DNA of 64,000 nucleotides from an uncultured Flavobacteriaceae bacterium (GCA_947503005.1 CANNCA010000002.1:186001-250000); one strand, 5' to 3'; positions 44,091 to 53,103 are shown, counted from the stretch's first letter. Translations and numbers: made by a program. The notes: a model not told the origin generated them from the letters alone.

Positions 44091-45251
44091 TTATGTATTC
44101 AATTGAAAAGCCATCTCTTGTCCCTTAATGGCCAACTCTGTCGCTAGAAAACAATGGTCTTGTGTCATAGCAGTTTCGGTACGGTTGACAACATCGCTCA
44201 CCAGTTGTTCCCCATAGGGCATATGTACATTTTTGCAGTCATAATATTTGGTTTCTTTCTGGTTTACTAAGAATAAGTGATTGCCTCCGGGGCGCCCATT
44301 AATATCAATATATTTTCGCATTTCGATATAACCTTCAGTGCCTAAGATAAAAGTACGACCATCGCCCCAAGTTCCCAATCCCTCTGGCGTAAACCAGTCA
44401 ATTCGTATATAGCCTGTGGCATGTTTACTTCGTACGCTCATGTCACCAAAATCACGATAGTTGGGGTACTCTGGAATATTGAAATTGCCTGTCTGCGCAA
44501 AACTTACCTCTGCCTCTTTAGAATCCGTATAGAACAAAAATTGGTCGCATTGGTGCGAACCGATGTCACATAAGATACCACCAGCTTTTTCTGGTTCGAA
44601 AAACCAATCCGGTCGGCTGTCAGGGCGCATCCTGTGTGGCCCCAGACCTATGAGCTGTACCACTTTTCCAATGGCGCCGGCTTTCACCAATTCCCCGGCT
44701 TTGACAGAAGCGGGGTTGCCTAATCGCTCACTATATTTTATCGAATATATACGATTGGTCTCTTGCTGTACTTTTTTTACTTCATTGAATTGTTCAAAAG
44801 TGACGATCCCCGGTTTGTCGGCCATATAGTCCTTCCCTGATTCCATCACTTGAATGCCTAGTGGTGCTCGTTCAACGGGAATACCTGCACTCGCAACCAA
44901 TTGTATGTTGGGGTCATTGATGATTTCATTTTCGCTTTTGGCTATTTTAACATCAGGATACGTTTTGGTGAACTGCTGTATCAAATCGGGTTCTTTGGCA
45001 AAGACCGACACAAGTGTTCCGCCACCCTGAATCAGTGAATTTACCATTCCATATATATGTCCATGATTGATTCCAATCACCGAAAATCGGATGTTTTCTT
45101 TCGGTTGCGAACGTTTTTCTTTTGGCAGTACTATTAATTCCGGTTTTATGTTATTATGACCGAAAAGGTCAAAAGGCAACATTGATGCTGCGGCAATTCC
45201 GGCAAACGATGGGATACCCTTGGTCAAAAAATTTCTTCTGTTTGAATTCAT
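44091..45251 (-). CDS. Gfo/Idh/MocA-family oxidoreductase with Tat signal
   Basis: A 386-residue protein with a twin-arginine signal (SNRRNFLTKGIPSFAGIAAASML), so it folds with its NAD(P) cofactor before export to the periplasm. The Rossmann domain starts IRFSVIGINHGHIYGMV at about residue 55. The AEKPGIV-type signature is here ADKPGIVTFEQF. The C-terminal domain follows (LCDIGSHQCDQFLFYT, with the His of the catalytic region). Sugar or inositol derivatives are typical substrates; the actual one is unknown. It stands alone between sdaA and dnaK, divergent from dnaK. Confidence 0.92.
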   Translation of the reverse strand: MNSNRRNFLTKGIPSFAGIAAASMLPFDLFGHNNIKPELIVLPKEKRSQPKENIRFSVIGINHGHIYGMVNSLIQGGGTLVSVFAKEPDLIQQFTKTYPDVKIAKSENEIINDPNIQLVASAGIPVERAPLGIQVMESGKDYMADKPGIVTFEQFNEVKKVQQETNRIYSIKYSERLGNPASVKAGELVKAGAIGKVVQLIGLGPHRMRPDSRPDWFFEPEKAGGILCDIGSHQCDQFLFYTDSKEAEVSFAQTGNFNIPEYPNYRDFGDMSVRSKHATGYIRIDWFTPEGLGTWGDGRTFILGTEGYIEMRKYIDINGRPGGNHLFLVNQKETKYYDCKNVHMPYGEQLVSDVVNRTETAMTQDHCFLATELAIKGQEMAFQLNT

Positions 45252-45340
45252 GAGCTACGATGGTTGATTTATCTCATGTAAATTATGAAAATTAAAGAAC
45301 TTAATTCTTGAAATTGATTTTAGTATGAACAAACAAAAAA

Positions 45341-45353
45341 TGACAACCTGTCA
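45341..45353. promoter_or_regulatory. GACA-N3-TGTC palindrome upstream of dnaK
   Basis: TGACAACCTGTCA, 80-92 bp before the dnaK ATG, has the GACA-N3-TGTC layout also found upstream of clpB. A TATTGTTTG sequence 17 bp further (45371-45379) resembles a -7 box, so the palindrome would cover the -33 region. Candidate stress operator or alternative promoter part. Confidence 0.45.
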
Positions 45354-45432
45354 GTTTTAAGTCCTTGGCATATTGTTTGACATTTCCCTACCGATTGTAA
45401 AAATTAATACGCACTAAATAAATACATATAGA

Positions 45433-47337
45433 ATGAGTAAAATAATAGGAATAGATTTAGGAACCACCAACTCCTGCGTTTCTGTAATGGAGGGTAACGA
45501 GCCAGTGGTAATTCCAAATGCTGAAGGTAAACGAACTACGCCATCTGTAATCGCATTTGTAGAAGGTGGTGAGATTAAAGTGGGAGACCCGGCCAAAAGA
45601 CAGGCGGTGACTAATCCACATAACACCATCTATTCTATCAAACGTTTTATGGGCAACAAATTTTCGGAGTCTAAGAAAGAAGCCGATCGTGTGCCTTATA
45701 AAGTTGTAAAGGGAGACAACAACACACCTCGTGTTGATATTGATGGACGTTTGTATACGCCACAAGAATTGTCTGCGATGATTCTTCAGAAAATGAAGAA
45801 GACAGCTGAAGATTACTTAGGTCAAGATGTCACTAGAGCGGTTATTACTGTACCCGCATACTTTAACGATGCGCAACGTCAAGCTACGAAAGAGGCTGGT
45901 GAAATTGCTGGTTTAACTGTAGAACGTATCATTAACGAACCTACCGCAGCTTCATTGGCCTACGGTATGGATAAAAAAGATACCGACCAGAAAATAGTTG
46001 TTTTCGATTTCGGTGGTGGTACACATGACGTCTCCATTTTAGAGTTGGGTGATGGTGTATTTGAAGTTTTGGCGACCGATGGCGATACCCACTTGGGTGG
46101 CGATGACGTGGACCAAAAAATAATCGATTGGTTAGCTGACGAATTCAAAAAAGATGAAAGTATCGATCTTCGTGATGATGCAATGGCATTGCAACGTTTA
46201 CGTGAAGCCGCTGAAAAGGCTAAAATTGAATTGTCATCTTCTGCTCAAACGGAAATCAATTTACCATACGTCACTGCAACCGCTACGGGACCAAAGCACT
46301 TGGTACGTACCTTGACCAGAGCTAAATTTGAGCAATTGATTGAAGATTTAGTAAAAAGAACAATTGAGCCCTGCCAAACTGCTTTGAAGGCAGCTGGTTT
46401 ATCTAAAAGTGATATTGACGAGATTATTTTGGTTGGTGGTTCAACTCGTATTCCTGCAGTTCAGGAAGCCGTTGAAAAGTTTTTTGGAAAAGCACCTTCT
46501 AAAGGAGTGAATCCTGATGAGGTGGTTGCCGTAGGTGCCGCCATACAAGGTGGTGTATTGACAGGAGATGTGAAGGATGTACTTCTATTGGATGTTACCC
46601 CGTTATCATTGGGAATCGAAACCATGGGGAATGTATTCACAAAGTTAATCGATGCGAATACGACCATTCCAACGAAGAAATCTCAGATATTCTCAACGGC
46701 TGCTGACAATCAACCTTCAGTAGAGATTCACGTACTACAAGGCGAACGTCAAATGGCCGCTGACAACAAAACGATTGGTCGTTTTCATTTAGATGGAATT
46801 CCACCTGCTCAAAGGGGAACACCTCAAATCGAAGTTACTTTCGATATAGATGCAAACGGAATTATCAAGGTTTCAGCTACGGATAAGGCAACGAACAAAA
46901 CGCAAGATATCCGTATCGAAGCATCATCTGGATTAACTGAAGAGGAAATTCAAAAAATGAAGGCAGACGCCGAGGCAAATGCCGAAGCTGACAAAGCTGC
47001 TAGAGAAACTGCTGATAAGTTGAACGAGGCCGATAGCATGATTTTCCAAACAGAAAAGCAATTGAAGGAATTTGGGGATAAGCTATCCGATGATAAGAAG
47101 AAACCTATCGAAGAAGCTTTAGAAGAGTTGAAAAAGGCACATGAAACTAAAGATGTTGCTTTAGTGGGCCCTGCCCTGGATAAAATCAATGAAGCTTGGA
47201 AAGTTGCCTCGGAAGAAATGTATAAAGCTCAGGCCGAAGCACAGCAAAATGGAGAAGCTCCTGAAGGAGAAGCGACTGCTGATGCATCGACAGAAGGCGA
47301 TAATGTTGAAGATGTTGATTTCGAAGAAGTGAAGTAA
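45433..47337 (+). CDS. dnaK: Chaperone protein DnaK (Hsp70)
   Basis: A 634-residue Hsp70. The nucleotide-binding domain has [17 protein letters not shown] at the N-terminus, [43 protein letters not shown] and [13 protein letters not shown]. The linker is [17 protein letters not shown]. The substrate-binding domain and lid run from about 395, ending with the acidic tail [12 protein letters not shown] typical of DnaK. It is a single gene with its own terminator; grpE and dnaJ are not adjacent. The upstream palindrome is shared with clpB. Confidence 0.98.
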   Translation: MSKIIGIDLGTTNSCVSVMEGNEPVVIPNAEGKRTTPSVIAFVEGGEIKVGDPAKRQAVTNPHNTIYSIKRFMGNKFSESKKEADRVPYKVVKGDNNTPRVDIDGRLYTPQELSAMILQKMKKTAEDYLGQDVTRAVITVPAYFNDAQRQATKEAGEIAGLTVERIINEPTAASLAYGMDKKDTDQKIVVFDFGGGTHDVSILELGDGVFEVLATDGDTHLGGDDVDQKIIDWLADEFKKDESIDLRDDAMALQRLREAAEKAKIELSSSAQTEINLPYVTATATGPKHLVRTLTRAKFEQLIEDLVKRTIEPCQTALKAAGLSKSDIDEIILVGGSTRIPAVQEAVEKFFGKAPSKGVNPDEVVAVGAAIQGGVLTGDVKDVLLLDVTPLSLGIETMGNVFTKLIDANTTIPTKKSQIFSTAADNQPSVEIHVLQGERQMAADNKTIGRFHLDGIPPAQRGTPQIEVTFDIDANGIIKVSATDKATNKTQDIRIEASSGLTEEEIQKMKADAEANAEADKAARETADKLNEADSMIFQTEKQLKEFGDKLSDDKKKPIEEALEELKKAHETKDVALVGPALDKINEAWKVASEEMYKAQAEAQQNGEAPEGEATADASTEGDNVEDVDFEEVK

Positions 47338-47356
47338 TACTTTAACGATAAATATG

Positions 47357-47389
47357 AAACCCGTATGGCGTCAGCTATGCGGGTTTTTT
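47357..47389 (+). terminator. Terminator of dnaK
   Basis: AAACCCG-TA-GGC-type stem (47357-47369) with GCTATGCGGGTTT (47374-47386), a 4-base loop and a T run. Begins 20 bp past the dnaK stop. Confidence 0.9.
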
Positions 47390-47848
47390 ATTTTAGTTTC
47401 CGGTTTTATCTATTGATTACTTACCATTTTTTGGTTATCAGCAAGAACTTTTGATTTGATATAGTACGTTTCTGTTATATTGAATTTATATCTAAAGGTT
47501 AATTTTGGTTTTTATATACTTCTTCAGCTTCAAAAATTCCTATCGACCCAACAGTTTTGTCAAAATTTGAATCGTGACTAGTTGAATGTGTTCTGCAAAT
47601 CTAATTGTCGCTTTAAAAAATTATAGGATTGTGCGACACGCTAATTAGATTCAAGCTTTTGCTTGATAACGAAGTTTTTGAGCATTCATTCGAACCTCTT
47701 GCTGTAATGAGCAACCATGGAATCTGGGCGGTCTAGTTGCAGGCGAAGGCAACATCGTTTCCGTTACCATGCACTACTAACTCTTGTATTTTATCGATTT
47801 GGCATTCCTTTTGTTCTTAGTTGTAAGAATAACAAGTAATTTCGCGTC
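47390..47848. other. Gene-free gap of about 460 bp between the dnaK terminator and the next gene
   Basis: No reading frame of plausible composition and no RNA gene was recognised here. The only structure seen is an imperfect inverted repeat at 47598-47651 (listed separately). The last 50 bp are promoter-like AT-rich sequence before the start at 47849. Confidence 0.6.
47598..47651. repeat. Imperfect 14-bp inverted repeat in the dnaK downstream gap
   Basis: AATCTAATT followed directly by GTCGC (47598-47611) is the reverse complement of GCGAC (47633-47637) plus AATTAGATT (47643-47651), with a 5-base insertion in the right arm. The loop is about 21 bases. It could be a structured RNA element or a decayed mobile-element end. 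Confidence 0.4.
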
Positions 47849-48769
47849 ATGGTTAAAAACTACATTGTTATACTTCTTGTAGTAATTTTTCTTTTTCCCT
47901 TGGGATTGTCTTCCCAAGAAATCAGGATTTTCAAGGTTGAAGATTTTGATTTACAGGGGAAAGTGAAATCCTGTTTGGTTAGTACCAATTATGGTAAGGA
48001 AGAATATGACTTTAACGAAGGAGGATTACTAACAAAAGCGGTCACCCGCTACAATGAAACCGACTACGATATCACATATTATAAGTATTCGGATGAAGCT
48101 CTTTTAGAGAAACGCTTAGAGAATTATAGAGACAACATCTTTGATCCCGCTTCTTCCATAGCTAATATTTATACCATTGACTCAACCAAAAACACCAAGA
48201 TTATTGAGAAAATCGTCTCTTATGAAAAAGAGTTTTTGGACCAATATGAATATCATATTTCAAACGATACGATTCGTAAAATAGTTAGAACGAACAACGA
48301 AGGTGTTGACGAAACCTTGATTTTTTATGAAACTTTGAAGGGTGAAACCACTAAAACTTACGAACTAAATGGGGTTTTGAAAGAATCGATTCGAACTTCG
48401 GTTAAAAAGGAGAACGATAGTTTGATTTCAAAAACCGTTTTGACCAAAAAGTATTTAGAAGGGGAGCCCAACGCTGCAGTTGAAGAAGTATTTGATGGGC
48501 GAACTAATCTAATTTCAAAAATCGAGTTTTTTTATAACTCCAAGACCAATCAATTTACGAAAGTAGGGGAGGTTACATACGTTTATGATGCCTCAGGAGT
48601 GTTATTGGCTTCTAAGTTTAAAAAGGGAAAGTTGGAAGAAAAAAAGGAATACGTTTATCAATTTGACCCTTTTGGAAATTGGATTAAAGAAATAATCACA
48701 CCGGATAATACTTATAAAACACGGAAGATTACGTACTACGATTCGCAAGAAGAAGTGAAGAACGAATAA
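47849..48769 (+). CDS. Exported protein of unknown function with repeated beta motifs
   Basis: A 306-residue protein with a Sec signal peptide (MVKNYIVILLVVIFLFPLGLSSQ). The mature part repeats a short strand-turn-strand pattern of about 30-40 residues: YDFNEGGLLTKAVTRYNETDYDITYYKY, YDASGVLLASKFKKGKLEEKKEYVYQFDPFGNWIKEI. This is reminiscent of RHS/YD-repeat-like or MORN-like sheets (consensus YDxxGNxxxK). It is probably a periplasmic or surface protein. No function is known. It is convergent with the acetyltransferase gene (4 bp between stops). Confidence 0.82.
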   Translation: MVKNYIVILLVVIFLFPLGLSSQEIRIFKVEDFDLQGKVKSCLVSTNYGKEEYDFNEGGLLTKAVTRYNETDYDITYYKYSDEALLEKRLENYRDNIFDPASSIANIYTIDSTKNTKIIEKIVSYEKEFLDQYEYHISNDTIRKIVRTNNEGVDETLIFYETLKGETTKTYELNGVLKESIRTSVKKENDSLISKTVLTKKYLEGEPNAAVEEVFDGRTNLISKIEFFYNSKTNQFTKVGEVTYVYDASGVLLASKFKKGKLEEKKEYVYQFDPFGNWIKEIITPDNTYKTRKITYYDSQEEVKNE

Positions 48770-48773
48770 TGGA

Positions 48774-49325
48774 TTATGTTGACCATTCTGCTTTCAATAG
48801 GCCGTAGCAACAGGTATTTCGTTTAAAGCCATCAAGTAGATAAACATTACTTCTTAAGGTTCCTTCTAGCACACCACCCAATTTTTCGACGGCTTTTCTC
48901 GAGCGTACATTCCGCTCATCAATACGGAATTCTATTTTCTCGAAACCCATTTTATCAAATGCGTGATTGATCATTAAATGTTTCATTTCGGTGTTGAGTC
49001 CGCTCCCTTGAAATTCTCGTCCGATCCAGGTTGAACCAATTTCCAAAACTTTGTTTTTCCAATTAATGTTCATATAACGGGTGCTTCCGGCATATTGCTT
49101 ATTAGCCTTGTCATAAATTAAAAAGGGGATGCTGGTTTTTCGATTTTTTTCCTCAAGGGCGGTTTCCACATAATTTTTGAGTGAAGCAGGTGTGTATATA
49201 TCCGACGGCGAATATTGCACTAGCTTTTCTTGCGAAGCAATGGGAATCAACTTTTCATAATTATCAATTGTTAGCGACGAGAGTAGTACTCGTTCATTCT
49301 CTAAAGAAGCCAAATCGGTTGACAT
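48774..49325 (-). CDS. GNAT-family N-acetyltransferase (RimJ/RimL-like)
   Basis: A 183-residue acetyl-CoA-dependent transferase: ERVLLSSLTIDNYEKLIPIASQ at the N-terminus, YAGSTRYMNINWKNKVLEIGSTWIGREFQGSGLNTEMKHLMINHAFDKMGFEKIEFRIDERNVRSRKAVEKLGGVLEGTLR. The Q/R-x-x-G-x-G-type loop is REFQGSGLN and the NxRSRKAVEKLG motif is typical of ribosomal-protein or small-molecule acetyltransferases. The target is unknown. Its start overlaps the end of the upstream acetyltransferase gene by one base. Confidence 0.93.
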   Translation of the reverse strand: MSTDLASLENERVLLSSLTIDNYEKLIPIASQEKLVQYSPSDIYTPASLKNYVETALEEKNRKTSIPFLIYDKANKQYAGSTRYMNINWKNKVLEIGSTWIGREFQGSGLNTEMKHLMINHAFDKMGFEKIEFRIDERNVRSRKAVEKLGGVLEGTLRSNVYLLDGFKRNTCCYGLLKAEWST

Positions 49326-49903
49326 TATAAGTTATTGATTAAATTCTCATATTCACTTCTGAGCATCCTATATTGGATGAGAGAAACATATTTATTTTCT
49401 TTAATATGGCTTCCTCTTTTTTTATCATGATCCTTGAATTCACCTTCTTTGACCATACCATTTTTTAACATCACTTTGCCTGATGCTTCATTGGTTGTAA
49501 GATAGACGGCAACCACTTTATTGAGTTTAAGCTGTTCAAATCCGAATTTCAAAATAGTTTTGACAGCTTCAGTGGTTAAACCATTGTTCCAGAATTTTTC
49601 TGCCAACCAATACCCTAATTCGGCTCTATTATTATCAACATCCAAGGTAAGACCAATACCACCAATCAGCTTTTGGGTCTCTTTCAATCGTATTGCAAAA
49701 ATGTAGTTGTTTTTCGCCTTGAAACCTTGATTGGCCATATTCATCCATGAAATGGCATCTTCCTCAAAATAGGGGTGGGGCATGGTTCTGGTATTCTCCA
49801 CAATCTTAATATTCCCGGCATAAGCAACTATTTCAGGAATATCGGAAGGTTTGATTTGGTCCAATATCAGGCGGCCAGAAAGTAGTTTTGGAAAATCTTT
49901 CAT
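49325..49903 (-). CDS. GNAT-family N-acetyltransferase (RimJ/RimL-like)
   Basis: A 192-residue acetyltransferase: SGRLILDQIKPSDIPEIVAYAGN, LIGGIGLTLDVDNNRAELGYWLAEKFWNNGLTTEAVKTILKFGF, LNKVVAVYLTTNEASGKVMLKNGMVKEG. The fold is the same as its neighbour, but the two sequences differ enough not to be a recent duplication. It is the middle gene of a three-gene operon: serine hydrolase (49905), this gene (1 bp apart) and the second acetyltransferase (1-bp overlap). Confidence 0.93.
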   Translation of the reverse strand: MKDFPKLLSGRLILDQIKPSDIPEIVAYAGNIKIVENTRTMPHPYFEEDAISWMNMANQGFKAKNNYIFAIRLKETQKLIGGIGLTLDVDNNRAELGYWLAEKFWNNGLTTEAVKTILKFGFEQLKLNKVVAVYLTTNEASGKVMLKNGMVKEGEFKDHDKKRGSHIKENKYVSLIQYRMLRSEYENLINNL

Positions 49904-49904
49904 A

Positions 49905-50549
49905 TTAAATAAGCTGTTGTATCAATTCTTTTTTTATTTCATGTCCTCCTCCGAAAACAATCTGTTTAGCCCGTCCATGAAAAAGCATTTCGATTTTTGC
50001 GGCTTCTTGTTTCAATCGTTCTTGGTTGATATATGGATCCTTATCGCCCACTAGAACTGTTACCTGAGTATTGTTTTCTTCTAAAAAAGCAAAGTCTGCC
50101 GAGGTGAGTTCGTTAGGGATTCCCCCTGCATACAGTACTAAATCACTACAATTTATTTTTTCCGACGCTACCCATCGGGCCGCTACGGATACCCCCTGAG
50201 AAAATCCAAAAACAAATAGTCTACATTGTTCGGGAAAACTTTCGGCTTCAAGAACTGCATTTAAATAATTAATGACGTTCTTGGTTTCCATCAAAGTATT
50301 TTCTTTGGTCAGCCAACTTGCTCCAACATGTCGATATTCGTTTTTAAGGTAATATTTTGATGGAGCCTGCGGCGCAATGATATAATTTTCCTCGGGGTTT
50401 AATTCATCAAAATACTTGATGAAGTATTTGCTCAAATATCCGATACCATGAAAAACCACCCAAACATTTTTGGTTTTATTGGTTAGTGAATTAAGAGTAC
50501 TGTACGTATTGGTTGATTGATACCTAACCTCGTGTTGCATTTCATTCAT
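49905..50549 (-). CDS. Alpha/beta-hydrolase of the carboxylesterase/phospholipase-like family
   Basis: A 214-residue cytoplasmic serine hydrolase. The catalytic Ser is in the GFSQG elbow (VFGFSQGVSVAARWV, about residue 117), Asp in LVGDKDPYIN and His in FGGGHEIKKEL. The N-terminal WVVFHGIGYLSKYFIKYFDEL and YIIAPQAP strands match the family (prolyl-ester/LYsophospholipase-like GxSxG group). The physiological substrate is unknown. It is the first gene of an operon with two acetyltransferases. Confidence 0.92.
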   Translation of the reverse strand: MNEMQHEVRYQSTNTYSTLNSLTNKTKNVWVVFHGIGYLSKYFIKYFDELNPEENYIIAPQAPSKYYLKNEYRHVGASWLTKENTLMETKNVINYLNAVLEAESFPEQCRLFVFGFSQGVSVAARWVASEKINCSDLVLYAGGIPNELTSADFAFLEENNTQVTVLVGDKDPYINQERLKQEAAKIEMLFHGRAKQIVFGGGHEIKKELIQQLI

Positions 50550-50584
50550 GACTCAAATATAAGTCGATACTCAAGACAATAAAA

Positions 50585-50612
50585 AAAACGCAAGTTAGCT
50601 TTCTTGCGTTTT
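50585..50612 (-). terminator. Terminator after the tandem small exported protein genes
   Basis: AAAACGCAAG (50585-50594) pairs with CTTGCGTTTT (50603-50612), loop of 8 bases, flanked by long A and T runs. It lies past the stop of the gene at 50660 on the minus strand and just upstream of the hydrolase start. Confidence 0.85.
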
Positions 50613-50659
50613 TTCCGTTTAATGATTGATAAAATTTGAAAAATTAAATGAAATTTTGA

Positions 50660-51181
50660 TTAAATGCTATTTCCATCCAAATCGATTTTAATATTTTTTC
50701 TTTTTCCATCTTTTCGAAGCTGAACTTTACACACTTTGTTAACCACACCTTCGTTGCGATAGTAAGAAACTAAATAGGCATCCTTATGAATTACCCAGCC
50801 AGGATATTTTTCGAATATTTTATTTCGAACATTAAATGGCAAGGTTACGTCGGTAAATTTTTCAAACGAATCTAAAATTCGCCCATTTTTGTCATAAGTG
50901 GCCATAATACTTCCGTTGTTTTGTGAGAACATAACCTCATAAACTTCGATATCAACATCATAGACCTCTGATTCTCGTATATCATAACGAGCGGCCTTAC
51001 TTTCCAATTCATAAACATACTCGGGCATGGAATTCTCTTTAACGGTTGTTATATAGGTAAGATTAAAAGGACTAACAGTGACCCCTTCCAATTCGACTTC
51101 GCCCGGCTCAGAATTGTTTCCTTGTGAATAACCTAGTGTAACTAAACTAATTGCAATTAAATTGATGAACAGCTTTTTCAT
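50660..51181 (-). CDS. Small exported protein, PepSY-like, paralogue of the next gene
   Basis: A 173-residue protein with signal MKKLFINLIAISLVTLGYSQ. The mature domain contains VYDVDIEVYEVMFSQNNGSIMATYDKNGRILDSFEKF, LPFNVRNKIFEKYPGWVIHKDAYLVSYY and CKVQLRKDGKRKNIKIDLDG. The two-lobed beta-beta-alpha pattern with YDKNGKIL and YPGW motifs resembles the BLIP/PepSY-like exported family of Bacteroidota, and some databases misname such proteins. It is a close tandem paralogue of the gene at 51296, sharing the signal peptide and most motifs, so a recent duplication is likely. Terminator on the 3' side. Confidence 0.85.
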   Translation of the reverse strand: MKKLFINLIAISLVTLGYSQGNNSEPGEVELEGVTVSPFNLTYITTVKENSMPEYVYELESKAARYDIRESEVYDVDIEVYEVMFSQNNGSIMATYDKNGRILDSFEKFTDVTLPFNVRNKIFEKYPGWVIHKDAYLVSYYRNEGVVNKVCKVQLRKDGKRKNIKIDLDGNSI

Positions 51182-51295
51182 GATTTATGATTTTAAGATT
51201 AATGAATACTTTTTATGAACGCCAACCTTTGGAAATATATAGCCTTGTTTGAGGGCGTTTTCTATTTGATGAATTAATTATTTGAGATGAAGTAT

Positions 51296-51811
51296 TTATA
51301 ATATATCATCTAAGTTTAATTTAAGATTTTTCTTTTGCCCGTCTTTGACGAGTTGAATTTTACATGTTCTGGTTACTTTCCAATCATCATAGTAGTCTAC
51401 CATATAAATATCTTTTTGAATGACCCAGCCAGGATTATCTTTCCAAATTTTGTTTCTTACTGCAGGAGGCAGAGCTATATTATTGAACTTTTCGAAAGAT
51501 GATAGGATCTTACCATCTTTGTCATAAGTTGCGACAATTTTGCCATTGTTTTGGGTAAAAATAACTTCATAAGCCTCGTAAGAAGAGCGAAAGCGACGTG
51601 ATTTGGTAACGTCATATCGGGCAGCTCTAGCTTCCAACTTATCTACAGACGGTGGCATTTCTTCAACATTTACAGAATGAAGATAGGTTGTGTTCAGCCC
51701 TGAAACTGTAACCTCGTCGAGAGCTAATTCTTTAACCTCTTCATTAATTTCTTGTGAGTAGCCCAGTGTTATAACACCCATTGCGATTAGATTGATGAAT
51801 AATTTTTTCAT
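51296..51811 (-). CDS. Small exported protein, PepSY-like, paralogue of the previous gene
   Basis: A 171-residue protein with signal MKKLFINLIAMGVITLGYSQ. The mature part has the same order of motifs as its neighbour: SRRFRSSYEAYEVIFTQNNGKIVATYDKDGKILSSFEKF, LPPAVRNKIWKDNPGWVIQKDIYMVDYYDDWKV and CKIQLVKDGQKKNLKLNLDD. The shared YEV-FTQNNG and VRNKI--PGW positions show common descent. The protein sits 114 bp upstream of its paralogue and both are on the minus strand; whether they are one transcript or two is not clear. Function not known. Confidence 0.85.
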   Translation of the reverse strand: MKKLFINLIAMGVITLGYSQEINEEVKELALDEVTVSGLNTTYLHSVNVEEMPPSVDKLEARAARYDVTKSRRFRSSYEAYEVIFTQNNGKIVATYDKDGKILSSFEKFNNIALPPAVRNKIWKDNPGWVIQKDIYMVDYYDDWKVTRTCKIQLVKDGQKKNLKLNLDDIL

Positions 51812-52067
51812 GATGAATATGATTTAAAGATTAGTACAAATAAATATTCCATTTAATTATAATGTTAGAGAATTAAAAAGGGGGTAATGGGGAAATAAAA
51901 AAATAGGGGATCCTATTTTATAAGAACGGTGGTTGACTTGTTCTTACTAGTATTATCTAAATTTAAAATATCAATGAGAAAATAAATGCTACTTGAGTAG
52001 CATTTCAAGATTTTTACAGAAAGCTTTGTGAAATATTTAACACGTGGTTTCAAGCTTTAGAATTTTT

Positions 52068-52772
52068 TCAATGTCCATTTTGGCATTTATCCATTAACTG
52101 CGCTACATCAAGCACTGTTATTTGTTTACGGCTCAAACTGATTATGCCATCTTCCTTGAATTTTTGTAAATGCCTATTCAAGACTGCCCTAGTAGTTCCA
52201 ATTATGGCAGCAAGTTCTTGATGTGTGAGATCGTTGATGGTTTCTAGCTTATTCGAATGTGTGTTAAAATTCTTGTAAATAAGATTAGCTAATCTTGACG
52301 ATGCATCTTGAAAGACCATATCAACCACATAATTTTGCAAATAGCTCATCTTTTCAATGACATAGGTAAGGAAGTTTTTATTGAAGCGCTGATTCTGAAG
52401 AATCCAACGTTTCATTGCCGGTAGTGGTATGCTCAGTACTTCGGCTTCATCCAGGGTTTCGTAGTATACTTTATGTCGTTTACAATTCATCAAAGAGCAA
52501 ATATCAAAAACGTCTTGAGTCTCAAGGATAAATATGGTAAGTTGGCGATCTTTTTCTATATCATAGTTGTAGACTTTTAACCTTCCCGAAATGATGATAT
52601 AGAATTTGTAACATTTTTTATGAGTGTCTAAAACACATACCTTTTTTGGCCATATCTGGCTGGAGGCTATCTCGAGAAGTTCATTTAAGGAGCTGTAGGG
52701 TAGTTCCAGAAATAATTTGCTCCCACTTAAAATCTCTGTATAATATCGGTATTTTTCTAAACCAATATTCAT
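52068..52772 (-). CDS. Crp/Fnr-family transcriptional regulator
   Basis: A 234-residue regulator. The cyclic-nucleotide-binding-like beta barrel covers about 20-130 (CYKFYIIISGRLKVYNYDIEKDRQLTIFILETQDVFDICSLM). The dimer helix and C-terminal HTH cover about 150-225 (DLTHQELAAIIGTTRAVLNRHLQKFKEDGIISLSRKQITVLD). The usual cAMP-contact Arg/Glu pattern is not obvious and there is no N-terminal FNR cysteine cluster, so the signal is unknown. Upstream are a 14-bp perfect palindrome and the divergent menaquinone cluster. Confidence 0.93.
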   Translation of the reverse strand: MNIGLEKYRYYTEILSGSKLFLELPYSSLNELLEIASSQIWPKKVCVLDTHKKCYKFYIIISGRLKVYNYDIEKDRQLTIFILETQDVFDICSLMNCKRHKVYYETLDEAEVLSIPLPAMKRWILQNQRFNKNFLTYVIEKMSYLQNYVVDMVFQDASSRLANLIYKNFNTHSNKLETINDLTHQELAAIIGTTRAVLNRHLQKFKEDGIISLSRKQITVLDVAQLMDKCQNGH

Positions 52773-52858
52773 GATCTAAATGGATGTTTGATTGATGATG
52801 AATCCTTATCCCATAAATTCTAAACATAACAATAATGAAAAACTATCAATAACATAGG

Positions 52859-52872
52859 ATTAACATGTTAAT
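52859..52872. promoter_or_regulatory. Perfect 14-bp palindrome ATTAACATGTTAAT upstream of the Crp/Fnr gene
   Basis: The sequence is its own reverse complement over 14 bp and sits 87-100 bp upstream of the Crp/Fnr start, in the divergent region facing the menaquinone genes. It could be the operator of that regulator. It does not match the E. coli CRP or FNR consensus. Confidence 0.4.
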
Positions 52873-52982
52873 GAATTATTGTACTGCGCTTCACTAAAAT
52901 AGGGGAGAATGATTCTTGAAAAATTACAAATATATATTTGATAATGCATTAACGACAACGGAATTTTAACCAAAGTTTAAGA

Positions 52983-52995
52983 ATTGATAATCAAT
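52983..52995. promoter_or_regulatory. Palindrome ATTGAT-A-ATCAAT upstream of the menaquinone cluster
   Basis: Perfect 6-bp arms with a single central base, 109-121 bp before the thioesterase start. The half site TTGAT equals an FNR half site but the spacing (1 instead of 4) is wrong for an FNR box. Confidence 0.3.
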
Positions 52996-53103
52996 AGAAT
53001 AGGAAAAAAAAGAGCACCCACTTTAGTTCAATTTTAAGTACATATTGGGGTTAGCATTACATTTTGCCTGCAGAATGATTAATTTTATAGCTAAATAAGA
53101 CGA

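Larger units (their letters stand above)
52773..53103. other. 331-bp divergent gap between the Crp/Fnr gene and the menaquinone genes
   Basis: AT-rich intergenic sequence holding two perfect palindromes (listed separately at 52859-52872 and 52983-52995). No small gene of convincing composition was found in either strand. Confidence 0.6.

Noticed and set aside
52983-52995. TTGAT...ATCAA as an FNR box
   Set aside because: The spacer is one base and not four, so it does not fit the FNR consensus; kept only as a generic palindrome.
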